Assembly (NCBI RefSeq): GCF_902859625.1
Contig: NZ_CADIJX010000002.1
Span: 1,038,751-1,102,750, forward strand
Length of the DNA stretch: 64,000 bases
Origin: Achromobacter pestifer
Lineage (GTDB): Bacteria > Pseudomonadota > Gammaproteobacteria > Burkholderiales > Burkholderiaceae_B
Direction of reading: 5' to 3'
The translations under genes and the position numbers were made by a program. Positions 44,701 to 59,700 of this stretch are shown here, piece by piece (positions within the stretch are counted from its first letter, which is position 1; each line of letters opens with the position of its first letter). Under the pieces are notes generated by a model. The model had not been told where the DNA came from, searched no databases, and saw nothing but the letters and a program-made list of their open reading frames with translations.

Positions 44701-47700
44701 CACGAGCGCGCTGATCGAATATGCGGATATTGACGTCGGCGGCAAGGTCGACGTGTCGGCGCATTCGTCGCCGCTGCTGGTGTCGGTGGGCGCGGCGGGC
44801 GCGTTGGCCAAGAAGTTCGCGCTGGCCGGCGCGGTCAACGTCAACATGATGCGTGGCGCAACCGAAGCCCGCATCAGTGACAGCACCATCAAGGCCGGCA
44901 GCCTGGCGGGCTTCACGGGCGACGCCGTGCGGGTCAATGCGTCAGACGCCTCGGCGCTGTATGCCATCACGGTGGCGGGCGCGATTGGCACGCAAGGCGC
45001 GGCGGTGGGTTTGGCCGTGGCGGTCAACATCATGGGTGGCAACACGGCGTTCGACCGCAATTTGCTGACCTTCGATAACGGCACCCTGGCCGATTCCGGC
45101 GCAGCGGTCACGACGCCAACGGTGGCCGACAATGGGGGCGCGACGACCAACCCCAAGGTCATCGCCGCCATTCAGCGCAGCGACGTGTATGCCAAACAAG
45201 GCAATGTGAACGTCTTCGCCGGCCTGGTGGATCCGATGGCGGCGGGCGGCAATGCCCAATTGGGCGGCGGTGATCAACTGTCCGTGGGCGCCAACGACAT
45301 CAAAGTGAACCAGGGCGGCAGCACGCTGACCTTCACGGGCGATGCGGCAGCGGCCATCAATGGCACGCAGGACACTAGCGGCAACGCTGGCATGCCGGCG
45401 CAAACCGGCAGCACGGGCAATGAGTTCTCGGGTTGGCAAACCGGTGACGGCGTCTACCTGAGCACAGGCGCCGCCAACATCAAGCTGGCCGACGGTTCCA
45501 GCCTGCGCAATGATCGCGTGTACTACGTGATCCGGCGCGAGGCCCCGGACGGCCAAGCCATTATCCAACTGGCCGATAGCCAGGAAGATGCGCTGCGCGG
45601 CAAGGCCCTGCAATTCGGCAGCGTGACCAATCTGGCGGCCATCGGTTTTGCGCACGTGCGCATGCAGGACGCCACCAGCGTGAACTTGCAGCCATTCCAC
45701 GGTGTGGACGCGGCCGTGACGCTCAACCCTGCCAACAATACCCTGACGCTGACGCAGCCGTTCGCGGGGGTGCAGGAAGGCTCGGCCATCGTCTACAGCG
45801 GCTCCGTCGGCAGCAATGGCCAGATCGAAGACGTGCTGGCCAATCGCATCCTGGCGCAAGGCAAGGATGTGCTGAAGGTCGGCGTGACCTATTACGTGGT
45901 CAATCTGAGCGCGGATCAAACCTCGTTCCAGCTGCGTGACGGCCAAGGCAACCTGATTGATCTTGGCGGCGCATCGACCACCGGCGGCTTGCAGCGCTTC
46001 AGCGTCAACAATCCCGCAGGCGCGGTGTTGAACGCCGATGGCAGTTTGACGCTGCCCAAGGCGCATGGCCTGGCCACGGGCGACAAGGTCGTCGTGAATC
46101 TTGCGGCCAATGGCGTGCTGACTGGCCTGGCCAATGACGGCGTGTATGTGGTCCAGGTGATCAACGGCACGACGTTGCGTTTTACCGATGTGAACGGCGC
46201 CAGCGTGGCGTTGTCCGCATTGAGCTATGTGTCGGAATTCAATGCCGGCACCAAGCGCTATGACTATTTCCTGACGGATGCCAGCGGCAACAAGGTGCTG
46301 GACGCCCAGAACAAGCCGATTTCGGTGAACCCCGACGCGATGGTCGCGTTTACGCAGGTGCAGCTGGAACAGCAGACCTCGCAGACAACCACGTCCACGG
46401 GCAGCGACGGCACGCAGAACACCAGCATCACCCAAGGCACGCCGACCAATGCCGTCTTGACGGCCGGGTCGGTCAAGACGCAGGTGGCGGGCGAGAACAG
46501 TTTCCAGTTTGCCAACGACGCCGGTCTTGCGACGGGTGACGTGGTGATCTACCGCAGCCAAGGCACGGCCATCGAAGGGCTGGTGGACGGTCAGCGGTAT
46601 TACGTCATCAATGCCTCGCAAGGCGGCGCGTACCAATATCAGTTGGCCAGTTCGCTGGACAATGCCCGCGACGGTATCGCCGTGCAGCTGGGCGCGGCGA
46701 CGGGTGCAGGCGGCATCACCTTGCAAAAGGCGGTGGATCGCATCACCTCTGGCGGTCTGATTTCACTGGACATCGGTTCGCTGACGCAGGGCCATGCCCT
46801 GACCAACAGCATGTTGAGCATCACCGTGGCTGGCGCCGGGGGCAAGTCCCTGGGCGGCGCGGGGGCTATCGGCGTGAATATCTCGCGGGCGGACGTCAGC
46901 GCCATCATCGACAACACGGGTGCAACGGCCGGCCAGAAGGTCTTGGCCGAAGCGGGCGCGGTGTCGGTATCGGCGCAGGACGCCAGCCGCATCGTGACGG
47001 CGACGGGCGCGTTGGGCATTGCGGTGACGCAAGGCGCATCGGCGGCCATCGGCGCGTCGGTGGGCGTGGCGGACATGCGCAACAACGTGCGCGCGGCGAT
47101 TGCGTCGGCCACGGTCGAGGCGGAATCCGTGCAGGTCCGGGCCGAAGAACGTGCCAGCATCTACAACGTGTCGGTCGGCTTGGCTGGCGGCGCGGGCGTG
47201 GCGGTGAGCGGCTCGCTTGCCGTCAATACGATCCAGAACACGGTGCATGCGCAGATCCGCGATGCCTCGGTAACGGCAACGTCGGGCGATATCCGCATTG
47301 CGGCGCGCGACATGGCCAGCATCGCGGCGTTGGCGGGCAACGTGGCGGTGTCGGTCGGCGGCCGGGTGGCTGCGGGCATGGCATTCGCGGTCAACCAGAT
47401 CTTCGATACGGTCTATGCCGGCGCGGTGCGTTCGTCGCTGTCCGCGGCGGGCGACATCGTGGTGTTGGCCACCTTCGCCAAGCCAGATGACCTGTCTCCG
47501 GGTTTGAATGCGCAGATTTCCGCCATGGCGGTCAGCGGCGCGGTGGCGGCGGGCGGCTCCGGCGCCAACGTGGGCTTTGGCGGGTCGGCCGTCCTGAATT
47601 GGATCGCCAATACCATCACGGCCGAGATCGGCGATACCGCGGCCAATCAGGATGTGGTGGCAGACGGCGATATCGTGGTCCAGGCCAGTGACGAATCCAC

Positions 47701-50700
47701 CATCAATAGCCTGGCAGGGGCCGTGGCCTTGGGATTGGGTTCGCAAGGCGCGGGCGTGGCGGTGGGCGCCAGCTTGTCCTACAACTATCTGGGTGGCGCG
47801 CCAGCGGGCAATTCGCGCGAGCATTCGATTTCCGCCCTGATTCGCGACACGCAAGGCGCGGTGCGCGGTGCGCACGTGCAGGTGGCGTCGCTGTTCAAGG
47901 GTGAAATCCATAACGTCACCTTGGCGGGCACCGTAGCGGTGGGCACGGCGGCGGTGTCGGTGGGCGGCGCGGTGTCGATCAACCGCGTCAACAGCAAGAA
48001 TGAGGCGGGCATCCGCAATGCACGTCTGGTCGAGGCGCTGTCTTCAAGCGGCGCACCAGGCGTGGCCGTGCAGGCGCGTGACGATGGTTACGTGCTGGCG
48101 GTGGCCGGCGGCCTGGGCGTGGCGGTATCGCCGGGCAGCGGGGCAGGGATCGCGGCCGGCGTGTCGGCAACCGACAACGCCATCAACAATCAAACGACGG
48201 CCTATATCGACGGCAGCGCGATCAACGACGGCAGCCTGCGCACCCAGATCGGATCTGCCAATGGCATTGCCGTGGATGCGATCAACGACTCGCGGATTGT
48301 GTCGGCATCGATCGGCGTGGCGGCGGCGGTGGCCGTGGGGCAGGGCTTCGCGGGCGCAGGCGCCGGCGCGGGCAGCGGCAACACGATCGGCGGGTCGGTC
48401 CAGGCGACGATCAAGAATGTGGACCCGGTGACGGGCAGCTTCGTCAACGGCGATGTGCGCGTCAATGCCGAAAACACGGGCAGCATCGTGGCCGTGGCTG
48501 GCGCGCTTGCCGTGGCGGTGTCGGCGGGCGGCATGGGCGCGGGCGCGTCCGTGGGCGTGTCGGTGGCCATCAGCAACATCAGCACCGTGGTCAAGGCGCT
48601 GATTGACAACTCGGTTATCCGCGCACGCGGCGGCAACCAGGGCGTGACGGTGTCGGCATCCGACAGGGCCTCCATCACCGCCATTGCCATTGGCGGCGCG
48701 GTCAGTGTCCAGGCCGGCAGTGCAGGCGTGGCCATCGCGGTGGGCACCAGCGTGGCGGTCAACAAGGTCTTCAACACGGTGCACGCCAATATCCAGGGCG
48801 GCAGCATCGAAACGGGCGGGACCAACTTGAAGGTCAGCGCCTCGCAGCAGGCTGACATCTTGTCGGTCGTGCTGGGCGCGTCGGTGGCGGTGTCGGTAGG
48901 CGATAGCGCCAACGCGGCCATCGGCGGAGGCGGGGCGCTGGCGCGCAACGTCATCTCGGCCAGCGTGCAGGCAGGCATCGCGGACGCGGTGATCAATACA
49001 TCCGGCACGGGCGGGACGCTGGGCGCGCTGGACGTGCTGGCGCTGGGTCTGTCGCAGATCAATGCCGTGGTGCTGGGCATGTCGGCCTCGGTGTCGGTCA
49101 GCCATTACGCTGCCGCATCGGCATCCGTGGGCGTGGCGATGGCTGAAAACGTCATCGGCTACGACGTCAACAGTGCGGGTCAGGTGGTGGCATTGGGCGC
49201 TGGGCGGCCAGTCAATGAAATCCTGGCTTCCATTGATGGCAGCACGGTCACCGCCGGTGTGGTGACGGTGAATGCCAGCAACGTGACGTTCAAGGCGGAC
49301 GGCAGCGTTGACGAGCAGCAGAGCATCGATGCGGTGGTCGTGGCCGGCGCGGTCGCGGTGTCGGTGGCCTATGCGCCGCCCATCGTGGATGGCGCCAGCC
49401 TGGCGGTGTCGGGGGCCGGCGCCGGTGCGCGGGCGGTCAACAAGATCAAGACGGGCATCACTGCCCGCATTACCGATTTGAACCAGGCGCATGCCTGGAA
49501 TGCGGGCAGCGTGTCCGTCATCGCGCTGGATCAAGCGCGCATCGACAGCACCATCGCCGCCGTGGCGATCGCGGTGGCGGTGTCGCTGGGCGCGACGGCG
49601 GCGCTGTCGGTTGCCGCGTCGCTGGCCCAGAACGACGTGGGCAACGACACCTTGGCCAAGGTGGACGGCGTGAACTTTGCGGGCGCGTCCGCGATCACGG
49701 TCAAGGCAGACAGCAAGGCCACGATCAATACGGTGTCGGTTGCGGCTTCGATCGCCGTGGGCGTCGGCCTGGGCGGCATCTCGCTGGCGGGTGGCGGCGC
49801 GGATGCCCGCAACGTGATCAGTTCCTCCGCCGTGGCGGTGGTGAACGGCTCGCGCATCAACGGCAATGGCGCCAACGCGCTGACCATCGATGCCGACATG
49901 AGCGGCACGATCAAGGCCACCGTGGTGGTCGCCAGCGTCGCCTTCACGGCGGCCGGCGGTTCGCTGGCCATTGGCGCATCGGTTGCCGAGAACGAGATCA
50001 CGGATGCGGCGGGCGCACGCGCCAGCCTGAGCAATACGCAGGTCTCCAATCTGGGGGCCATCAATGTCACGGCCGACACCGTCCAGACCCTGGAAACCGT
50101 GGTGGTCGCGGGCGCGGTCGGCATTGCCTACAACGGGGTGGCGTTGGCCGCGGCGGGGTCATCGGCCTCCAACACGTCGCGCGCGGTCACGCGCGCCAGC
50201 GTCGACGGGCTGACACAGATTGATCCCAATGTGCGCGCGGCGGACAGCCTGAGCGTCAAGGCGTCGAACACGTCGACGTTGAAGGCGACCGCGGCGGGCG
50301 CCAGCCTGGCCGGCACGGCGCAAGGCCTGGCACTTTCCGTGGGCGTGGCCCTGGCCAGCAACAAGGCCCTGGGGGCGGTCGAGGCGTCGGTATCGAATTC
50401 CACGCTGAAGTCTGGCGCCAACGCGCAGATGACGCGCGTGACGGTGGGCGCCGAGGACAAGACGACGCTTGAGGCCAAGGCCATCGGCGCGTCATTGGCG
50501 TTTGCGATGCAAGGCGGTTCGCTGTCCGTGGGCGCATCGGTAGCCAGCAACATCGCGGCCGTGAGTGTGAAGGCCGGCGTGTCGGCTTCGACGCTGAGCG
50601 TATCGGACAAGGTGGCGGTGTCCGCCCTGGAGACCGCTGCGCTGGACGGCGTGTCGGTGGCGGCATCCGTGGCAGCGGGTTTCAGTGGCGTGTCGGTCAG

Positions 50701-53700
50701 CGGGTCGGGCGCGGAAGGCACCCATATCGCGGCCAACGAAGTCAGTGGTTTCATTGATGGGTCTGACATCACGGCGGGGACGGGGGTGTCGGTCAAGGCC
50801 GACAACACCGCCACGATTTCGGCGGTGACGGGCGCGATTTCGGTCAGCGCCACGGGCGCGGGCGCCGCGGCAAGCATCGGCGTGTCGATCGCGAAGAACA
50901 CCTTCGGTGCCTATTCGGGCAATGGCGTCACCCGCACGAACAGCGCGCTGGCCTATATCAACAACAGCAACATCACGGTGACCAAGGGCAATGTCGAGGT
51001 GCTGGCCACCTCCACCGAGACCCTGACCAGCGTTAATTTCGCCGGTAGCGTCGCAGTGGCCGGCTTGGGCGGTTCGGCCGCAGGCTCGGGCGTGGACGTG
51101 ACCAATCGCTTTGCGACCCGTACCACGGCGTATATCGACAATTCGGCCGTGACCGCAGGCATGACGGGTGGCGCGGGCGCCATCACGGTGCGCGCGCAAG
51201 ACACCAGCACGATCCTGAAGTCCGGCGCCTATGGCGTGGCGGTCTCGGCCTCGTTGCCCGTGCCGGGCTCGTTCGGCTTCAATCTGGCGCTGGCCGTCAC
51301 CTTGGTGGACAGCGAGGCGGCCAATACCGTCAATGCGTACATCAATACCGTCAGCGGCAAGGACATCGGGGCGAACGACGCCGTGTCGGTGCTGGCGCTG
51401 GAACAGACCAATTTCAAGGGTCTGGATGCCGTGACGGCGTCGGTGGCCGTCGGTGGCGGCATTGCCGCGTCGGGCGCGGGCGTGCGCGTGACCAACAACA
51501 CGCGCAACAATGTCAGTGCCAGGATTTCAGGCCCGGGCAAGGTCGGGTCGCTGGGCAAGGTGGAAATCAAGGCCGACACCAAGGTGACCGCCGAGATTGA
51601 CCTGACCCAGGTCAGTGTGGCGGTGGGCGTGATCGGCGCGGCGATTGGCGTGGGGATTGCCGAGAACATTGCTCGCGACACCACCACGGCAACCGTGGAC
51701 GGCGCCAATGTCATGGCACCCGTCGTGGACATGAATGCGCTGGTCAGCGTGGATTTCAGCCAAACCCAGACGGCCGGCGTTGCCGCCACCACGGGCTTGG
51801 CGGTCAACGTCAACAAGGCCTTGGTGGACATTGGCACGACGACGCTGGCACAAGCGACGAACGGCGCTTTGCTGCAAGGCATATCAACCACCACGGCCGG
51901 CCTGGGTATCACGCCGGGCATGATCAACATCAATGCGCAGGGCACGTATTACGGCCGTGCCTATTCCAAGGCAATCACCGGTGGGGTGATCGGCGTCGGC
52001 GTGATGAGCGCCGAAACCATACTGAGCGGTTCGCTGAAAGCGTCGGTGGATAACGCGACGCTGCAAGGCGAGATCATTGGCATCACGGTGGGAGCCACCA
52101 CCGACCGCAACGGCGAGGCCGGTCTGCTGGCCGAAGCCCGTTCGCTGGAAGTGGGCGGCGTCACGGTGTCGATCGATAGCGCGACCCTGACGACGAATCT
52201 GGATGCGGGCATTCAGATTGGCAACAACGCACGCATCGACGGCACGCTGCTGAGCATTACCGCCAGCCAGGTGCAGTCGGTCGATGTCAAGATGGATGCA
52301 GGCACGATTGCGCTGGTGGCCGGCCGGCAGGGCAAGATCGACGTCGATGTGGGCGGCAAGTCCAGCATCGACATCAGCGGCGGCGCACAGGTGATCGGCA
52401 ACAAGCTGGATATCCGCAGCAACAATACCGTGCGCGGCACGTCCACGCTAAGCGGCTATTCGGTCAGAGTGGCTGGGGCCGACGTCAGCAAGCACACCGT
52501 GGACATCAAGCCGGAATCGACGATTACCATCACCGGTGCACGGCAGACGGGCGACACCATCGATTCGGCGGGGATGACCGTCGTACAGGCGCGTGGCAAT
52601 TTCCAGACCCCGGGCATGTTGGACCTGGTGGCCACCAACGACATCATCTATACCCAGCGCAACAAGATCACCGGGGTGTCCGGCGTATCGGTCACGCTGT
52701 CCACCAATAAGCTCAGCACCGACGGCGCGCTGTCCAAGGTCAAGGTCGAGGGGGCGTTCCTGCGCAATGCGTTTGGCGATGTGGTCATGGCCGCCAACAC
52801 GCGGGGCGTCACCACGACCATCAGCGACCTGCTGGTGGTAGCAGTTTCCAGCTTCAGCAAGTCCGACAGCAATAATGATCTGACGGTGCGCAACGCCATC
52901 GAGATCAATAATTCCTCGATCGAAGCTGACAGCATCCTGGCCCTTGCCGGCAGCGGCAAGGCGTCAGACCCGTTGTCCACCGGTTATCTGCTGGCCAACG
53001 ACAATGTGTCGTTCACGCTGGTGGGCATTGCTCAGATTCCGGACGTGGATAGCGGCGCCAAGGCGCGTCAAATCAATACCGTCCTGATTGATGGCGTGGC
53101 GGGCAACGGATCGCTGCTGAAGGCGCAGCGCAACGTGCGCCTGGAAACCAATCCGTCGAAACTGGACCAGGCCCATGTCAATGGGTCGGTGCAGGTGATT
53201 GGCCTGAATCTGAACCCCACGGCGGACCTGGCCGATGGCGTCGTGGACACAACGTCCAGCAAGGTGGCTACGGGCAACCTCACGCAAATCATCGCCGGCG
53301 TGAACAACGCCGCCAATTTGTTTGTGATTCCGGCCGAACTGTTGGCCCAGCTGGCACTGGCCGGCTTGACCCTGCCCACGCAGTCGAACCCGTCCGTGGC
53401 GTTCGACCCGAACTCGCCCATCGTCAAGGCCATTCTGGAAAAGCTGCTGGGCGCGGGCAAGACCAGTCTGGATGGCGCTGCCGGCACCGTCAACATCGAC
53501 GTGCGCTATGAGCTGACCGCCTTCCGCGCCGAAGACATCAAAGTCAATGTCACGACCGGCATGGTCGTGAAGAAGGGCAACGATTACTACTACTACAACA
53601 GCCTGGACAGCCGGGATCTGAACCTGGCGACGGAGAACTACAGCAACGGTTACTGGCTGCGCAATCCATCGCTGACCCAGGAACAGCGCGACGACGCACT

Positions 53701-56700
53701 GAGCTGGGATTTCGGCACGTTTGCCGCCGACAAGGTCGGCAGCATGTACTACGTGTTGAAGACGGCCGACATCGCGCAGCCCACGCTGCGCTACGGCAGC
53801 CAGCAGAACATCATCAGCGAGCAGATCCGCACGCTGACGGTGATGCAGGCGCAGCATGCGTCGGACGCCCAGGCCGTGGCGCGTTACCAGGCGAACATCG
53901 CCGCGCTGAAACAACAGTTGCAAAGCATCCAGATGACGACGGTGGTCAATGGCCAGATCCGCTATCTGGATTCGTTCAGCACGTTCTATATCGACGTTCC
54001 CGATATGTACGCATCGGGCGGTTCGGTCTACATCAGCGCGACCGACGTCACGGGCGTGAAGACGGCCGGCATCGACGCCCGCGCCAACACGCAGATCAAC
54101 ATCGTGAACGATTCGCCGATGTTGATGAATGTGAACGACGCGGTCGTCATGGACGGCACGATCATCCGGCCGGGTTCGGATGGCCAGTTGAAGGTGTTCA
54201 AGACCGGGCACCTGTATATCAATGACGTGTCCGTCAAGGGCGCGTCGGGTTCTGATCTGGCGGAAGTCAATATCAGCCAGATCCGCAACACTTGGGCAAC
54301 CGACCCGTTCGGCGGCGCACTGGACAGCGAAGTGGCCGGCATGTTGAAGAACGCGCCGGTGGACCTGAGCCTGCTGGGTTCGGTAGTGAACCCGCTGGGC
54401 AAGGTGTCCGTGATCAATACGCTGGGCAGCATCAGTGTGTCCGGTACGATTCAGGCCGTCAGCCTGGATATCGTGGCCAAGGGCAACTTCAGCCTGCAAA
54501 GCGAGGGCTGGTTCAATACCGGATCGGATCCCACGCTGCTCAACGATAGCTGGTCCAACGTCATTCTTGCGCTGAAGAACGGCGGCAAGAGCACCGGCAT
54601 CAGCGACACGATGCAGAACGTGCTGCTTGCATGGAACTCCACCAAGCTGGATCCGTTCACGCAGTACCTGAACAACAACTCGGCCGCACGCGATTCGCGA
54701 ATCTTCGCGCTGGGCGCCGTGAATATCTCGGCGTTGACGCTGAATATCGACGGCAAGATCCAAAGCGGCCTGACCGATGCGTACATCCGTATCGACAGTT
54801 CGTTCCGCGGCGACCAGGACAAGGCGCTGCAAGACTACAACGGTTACGCGGTCACGGGTGTGGCGTTCAGTGCCGACGGTTCGTTGAACCGGTACGGCGC
54901 CATCACCGGCCGCTTTGACTACGCGACGCAGACCATCATCCTGGATCCCATCCGCCTGGCGGGTGGCAGCATTTCGCTGACGGGGCAGATCGTGTCGGTG
55001 GGCAACGGCAACCTGATCGTCGCCAACGGCTACGCTTCGGTGCATATCGACAACCAGACGACCTACGCGCTGGTCACACACGATATCGACGTCAGCACGT
55101 ATCGCCGGGGCCGCATCGAAATCATCGATACGGCGCGCGGTCAACGCGACCTGTATGAATTGCAGGGCGTCGATAACGTCGTGCATACCGTCTGGAACAA
55201 GTTCGTGCAGGTCACGCCGACCAGCGTAGGTCAGCCGGATTGGATCTGGGTCTATGAAGACGCGGGAACGGCGCGCACGACGGCTGGCAAGGCGCTGGAA
55301 TCCGGCACCCTGGCGGCGGGCCAAACGCTGAATTTCAGCTACAAGCCGCAAGCTGGCCAGACGATGGTGTGGGTGATGGGCTGGAGTTCCGGTGAAACCA
55401 CCACGACCACCTATACGACCAAGCGCTTCAACCTGTTTGGCGATTGGGATCCCCTGGGCTGGCTGACGGACAAGAACACGACCAAGTCCGGCCCGGTCAC
55501 GGTGTATGAGACCCCAAGACCGGTACTGGTATCGACGGTTGTCGCCTACAACGGCGCGGGTTCCGTGCCTGACACGCTCAAAGACCAGTTGAACGCCGGC
55601 GGCAAGCTGAACGACGCGCTGCTGCCGACCACGATCGAAGGCAGCGGCACTCAGACGCTGGTGCAGGACGTCAACGGTTCCATCGTGGCGCCGGATGGCA
55701 CGCGCTACAGCTTGTCGACCACAGGTGGCGAAACGCTGGACCCCAACGTGTTCACCGTGGCATACCGCAAGTTCAACACGGGCGTGCTGGTCCGCAATGA
55801 CGGCCCGCACACCAGTGGCGGCGGCTGGCTGCGCACCAAGACCACCACGCTGACGCAAGTGGTCGAAAAGAAGCAGCAGGAATTGTTCACGTTCTACGTG
55901 CCCGCTTCCCAGCAAATCACGCTGAGCTTCATGGGCTCCAGCGTCAACGAAAACGCCATCTATATCCGCAGCAACGGCAATGTGACGCTGGCGGGCAATC
56001 TGATCGTCGGCAATGGCAAGCAAGTCCATATCGAAGCCGTGTCGGCGTCCAAGCCGACGTCGATCACCATGCAAGGCGAAGTCGGCATCATGGCGCGCGA
56101 TCCTGATGGCAAGATGCCGTCGGGCGCGGGCGCGCAGGTCAATGTCGAGGCGATTGCGCTGGGTGGCGCGATCAACCTGAACATCATGGGTTCCAACGGT
56201 TTCACGCGCGCCGAAGCCCGCAACGACATCCGCCTGAGCTATTTCTCGGATGGCGGCAACAGTTCCTGGGCGACGCTGCAAAAAGTGGCGTCCTCGGCGG
56301 GCACGGTCTATATCGAAGCGCTTAACGGCATCTTCACGCATGCGTCCGCGGGTAGCGACACGGTTGTGTCGGGCAACCGCATCGAACTGAATGCGGGCTA
56401 CGGCGCCATCGGCACGGCTTCCCAGGCGCTGACGGTCCATGCGCGGCAGGGCTTCGCGGCCCAGGCTGGCCTGGCCGGCGGCCCGGCCGGCGCCGACAAG
56501 AGCATCTACCTGGCACAGAATGTGCTGAACGCGGACCTGGTGCTGGTCAAACCGGTCAATTGGTCCAACCCGCAGGCGTCGGTGTTTGCCGAAATGGGCA
56601 GCGTCAACATCACGCTCAACGGCGGTTCGCTGCTGGACGGCGAACTGGCAGACACACGCACGGCCACCGAAAAGGCCTATCCGACGGTCACCGCCAAGAT

Positions 56701-59700
56701 TCTGGCCGACCTGAGCGCGCAACTGGCGCAGTACGACAGTTACTGGTCGGGCGTGCGTTCGTTGCAGACGGCGACCATCACGCTGGGTGGCGTGGGCACG
56801 TTCCTGAGCACCCAGGCCGAAGGCGGCCAATATCTGGCCATCAGCATGACGGCGGCGCAGTATGCGTCCGCGCTGAAGGCGGCGGTGGAAGATCACCGCC
56901 TGGTGCGCCTGGCCTACAACAACAGCCTGAACGGCAACGCTCGCACTGAAATCCTGGGTTATCTGACCCCGGGCGCGGACTTTGGCGTGGGCGGCGTCTA
57001 TCGCTTCTCGTTCTCGGTGTACGACCCGCTGACCGGCTTGACGGCGGCGCCGGCATCGCTGGCGGCGCTGGGCTACACGGCCGGCAGCCAGGGCGTGCTG
57101 TACGGGCCGGCGTATGCGCTGGCCACCGGTACCGACGTGTCCAACGCCAACCTGCCCATCACGTTCACGTTGCCATCCGGCACGTTGAACATGCAACAGG
57201 GGTCCGATACGCTGCGCTTGTCGCTGACGACAGCCATGCTTGAACAGTTGACGGGGCTTTCGTTCGGCAACGACTTCTATGCACAGGCCCTGGCCAAGCT
57301 GCGTACCTTCACCTATATCAAGGTGGGCAATCAGCAGTTGCTGATTGATCAGATCCTGCCCACGCAGACGAACACGAACGGCAACTGGTGGGGCACGCCC
57401 AGCTTCGACACGATCCTGATCACGCTCAAGTCCCCGTATGTGGGCGATCTGACGGTGACGGACGCGACCGGTCATCACAACCTGAACATTGTGCTGGGCA
57501 ACGCTGCCGGAGAAGCCGGCGCGGGCAGCTATACGGGTACCGCGAATACCGTGGCACCCCAGGTGCCGGCCAGCGGCCAGGCCGTCGGCAGCCTGCCTGC
57601 GGGCGACGTGGATATCACGTCGACGATCATTTCGGCGATTGATCAATACAACCTGGCGAATCCGTCGGCAATGATTCCGGTGGGTCCGGGTTCGCTCTAC
57701 CAGAACCTGGTGGGCTCGCCTACGCCACCGGCATCGGCGTGGTCGGTGGTCGAACGTACGGTCACGTCCAACAAGGTGTCGCTGTCGGCGGCGCAGTTGA
57801 ACCTGAATGTGCCGGGCAACATCACGACGGTCCAGGGATACAACGACTGGATGAATGCGGCGATCAATGGTCTGGTCGGCAGCATGATCACCTTCACCGT
57901 GGACGGGGTGGAATACACCCGTCGCGTGGAATCGCTGAACCTGGTGCTGGCCGACGGCTCGCCGGCGACCTCGCTCAACGGCGGCGGCCAACGCTACGTG
58001 TCGGTCCAGTTCGATGGCGCGGCCATCGCCCAGAAGAACTACTACGTGCGCAATGCCGCCAACGTCGTTCAGTCGGTGACGCTGCCCACACAGCTGAAAT
58101 ATGGCTTGACGGGCTTGGGTCAAGCGACGGCGACGGGTGCGCCGACCATCGCCTATAGCCTGGCTCGCGGCTTTGGCGCCATCGCGCTCAAGCAGGGGGT
58201 GTTGACGGCGGACCAACCTCAGTCCTACTTCTGGGGCTGGGGTGGCAGCAACGTGCTGCCGTTCCACACCTATACGGAGACGCAGACGGGCGGCGCGACG
58301 AACTATGCCCAGTATGTGGACATCGGCAACGGGTTTTCGTGGGATCTCAGCACCGCCGCGATGAGCGACACGGCGCGCGCCCAGTTGGCCAACAGCATCA
58401 AGGCCTTGTTGAAGGCGGGTCAGTCGATCTCGCTGGCGGGGCTGGACCTGTACATGACGAACCAGAACGGTTCATTGCAGGGCCATGACCTGGGCGTGTA
58501 TGACAACGGCACGGTGAAGATCCTGACCATCGTCGATGCCTTTGGCAACGCGCTGGACGAGAACAGTCCAGACAGCGCCTGGCTGACGGGCCGTATCACC
58601 TTCAGCGGCAGCGTGTACGCGCAGAAGTCGCAGCTGGAAGACCTGGATATCTACAAGAACACCAACATTCATGACACAAGCTCGGCCGGCAGCTACACGC
58701 CGACGCTGCAAGGCATGAAGGTGAATGCGGGGATTCGCCTGGTTGACAATGGCTTCGCACAGCAATCGCTGACGCAATTCGGCAACGCGACACTGACACT
58801 GCCGGGCAACGACAGCCTGGTGCAGGGCCAGCGCGTGGAACTGAGCTTCGCGAACTCCACGCAGACGGCCATTTACTACATCAAGAGCGTCAATGGCCGT
58901 TCCGTCACGCTGTCCGATAGCGTGGATGGCGCGTTCAACGGCAATGCCGCCGCCGTGAGCGTGGACGCGATCCTGCGACTGGCAGGCAGTTCGCCGGGCG
59001 CGGTGACGGTCAAGTTGCTGGACGCCGCTGCCAGCGGCGCGACCGTGACCGCCGACAACGTCATCACGCTGACCAGCATGGATATCGTGCCGGTCACCGA
59101 TGCAAGCGGCAATGTGACGGGCTATCGCGCGCTACAGAACTTCGATCGGGTCTACCTGAATGACGTTCGCTTGCAGACCGGCAAGACCTCCAGCCTGCAA
59201 ACCGATGTTGCCTACTTCGTGCTGGTGGGCGCCAACAACACCATCCAGTTGTTCGCCTCCAAGGAACAGGCAATGCTGTATCAGCAGATCAATCTGCTGA
59301 ATCAGACGCCGGAAGGACAGGCGTTGGTCAAGGCGTTGTTCACGGATGCCGGTATTCAAGGCGAGTTGCTGACGGGCTTTTCCGCGGCGAATATCCGCGG
59401 CATGTTTACCGTATCGACGCATCTGTTCCAGTCGCAACCGGCCGGTTCGACGGCAGGGCTCAGCGCCCAGATGCTGGCACTGCATGAACAACTGAAGAAT
59501 CAGGCTTTCGATCCGAACTATCTGCCGGCCGTGCTGGATCTGGCGGCAGCGCAGAATCTAATCAAGTCCACGCGCAATCAGGTCGTCTACGACTATGTGG
59601 TCGACAAGGAACTGGCGCAGACTGCCGAATACCATAATTACTGGCGTGATCGTCTGACGTCCCAGGTGGGCACGGCGACCTCGGGCCTGGTATCGGTGGG

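Noticed and set aside
37082..46726. Several minus-strand open frames of 560-920 codons opposite the giant gene
   Set aside because: They have the same low-complexity Arg/His/Ala composition, share no motifs, and lie wholly within a plus-strand frame with clear domains.
52964..58267. A 1,767-codon open frame on the minus strand
   Set aside because: It is antisense to the giant plus-strand gene, is rich in Arg, His, Gln and Val with no domain, and has no ribosome binding site. It is a shadow of GC-rich codon usage in the giant gene.
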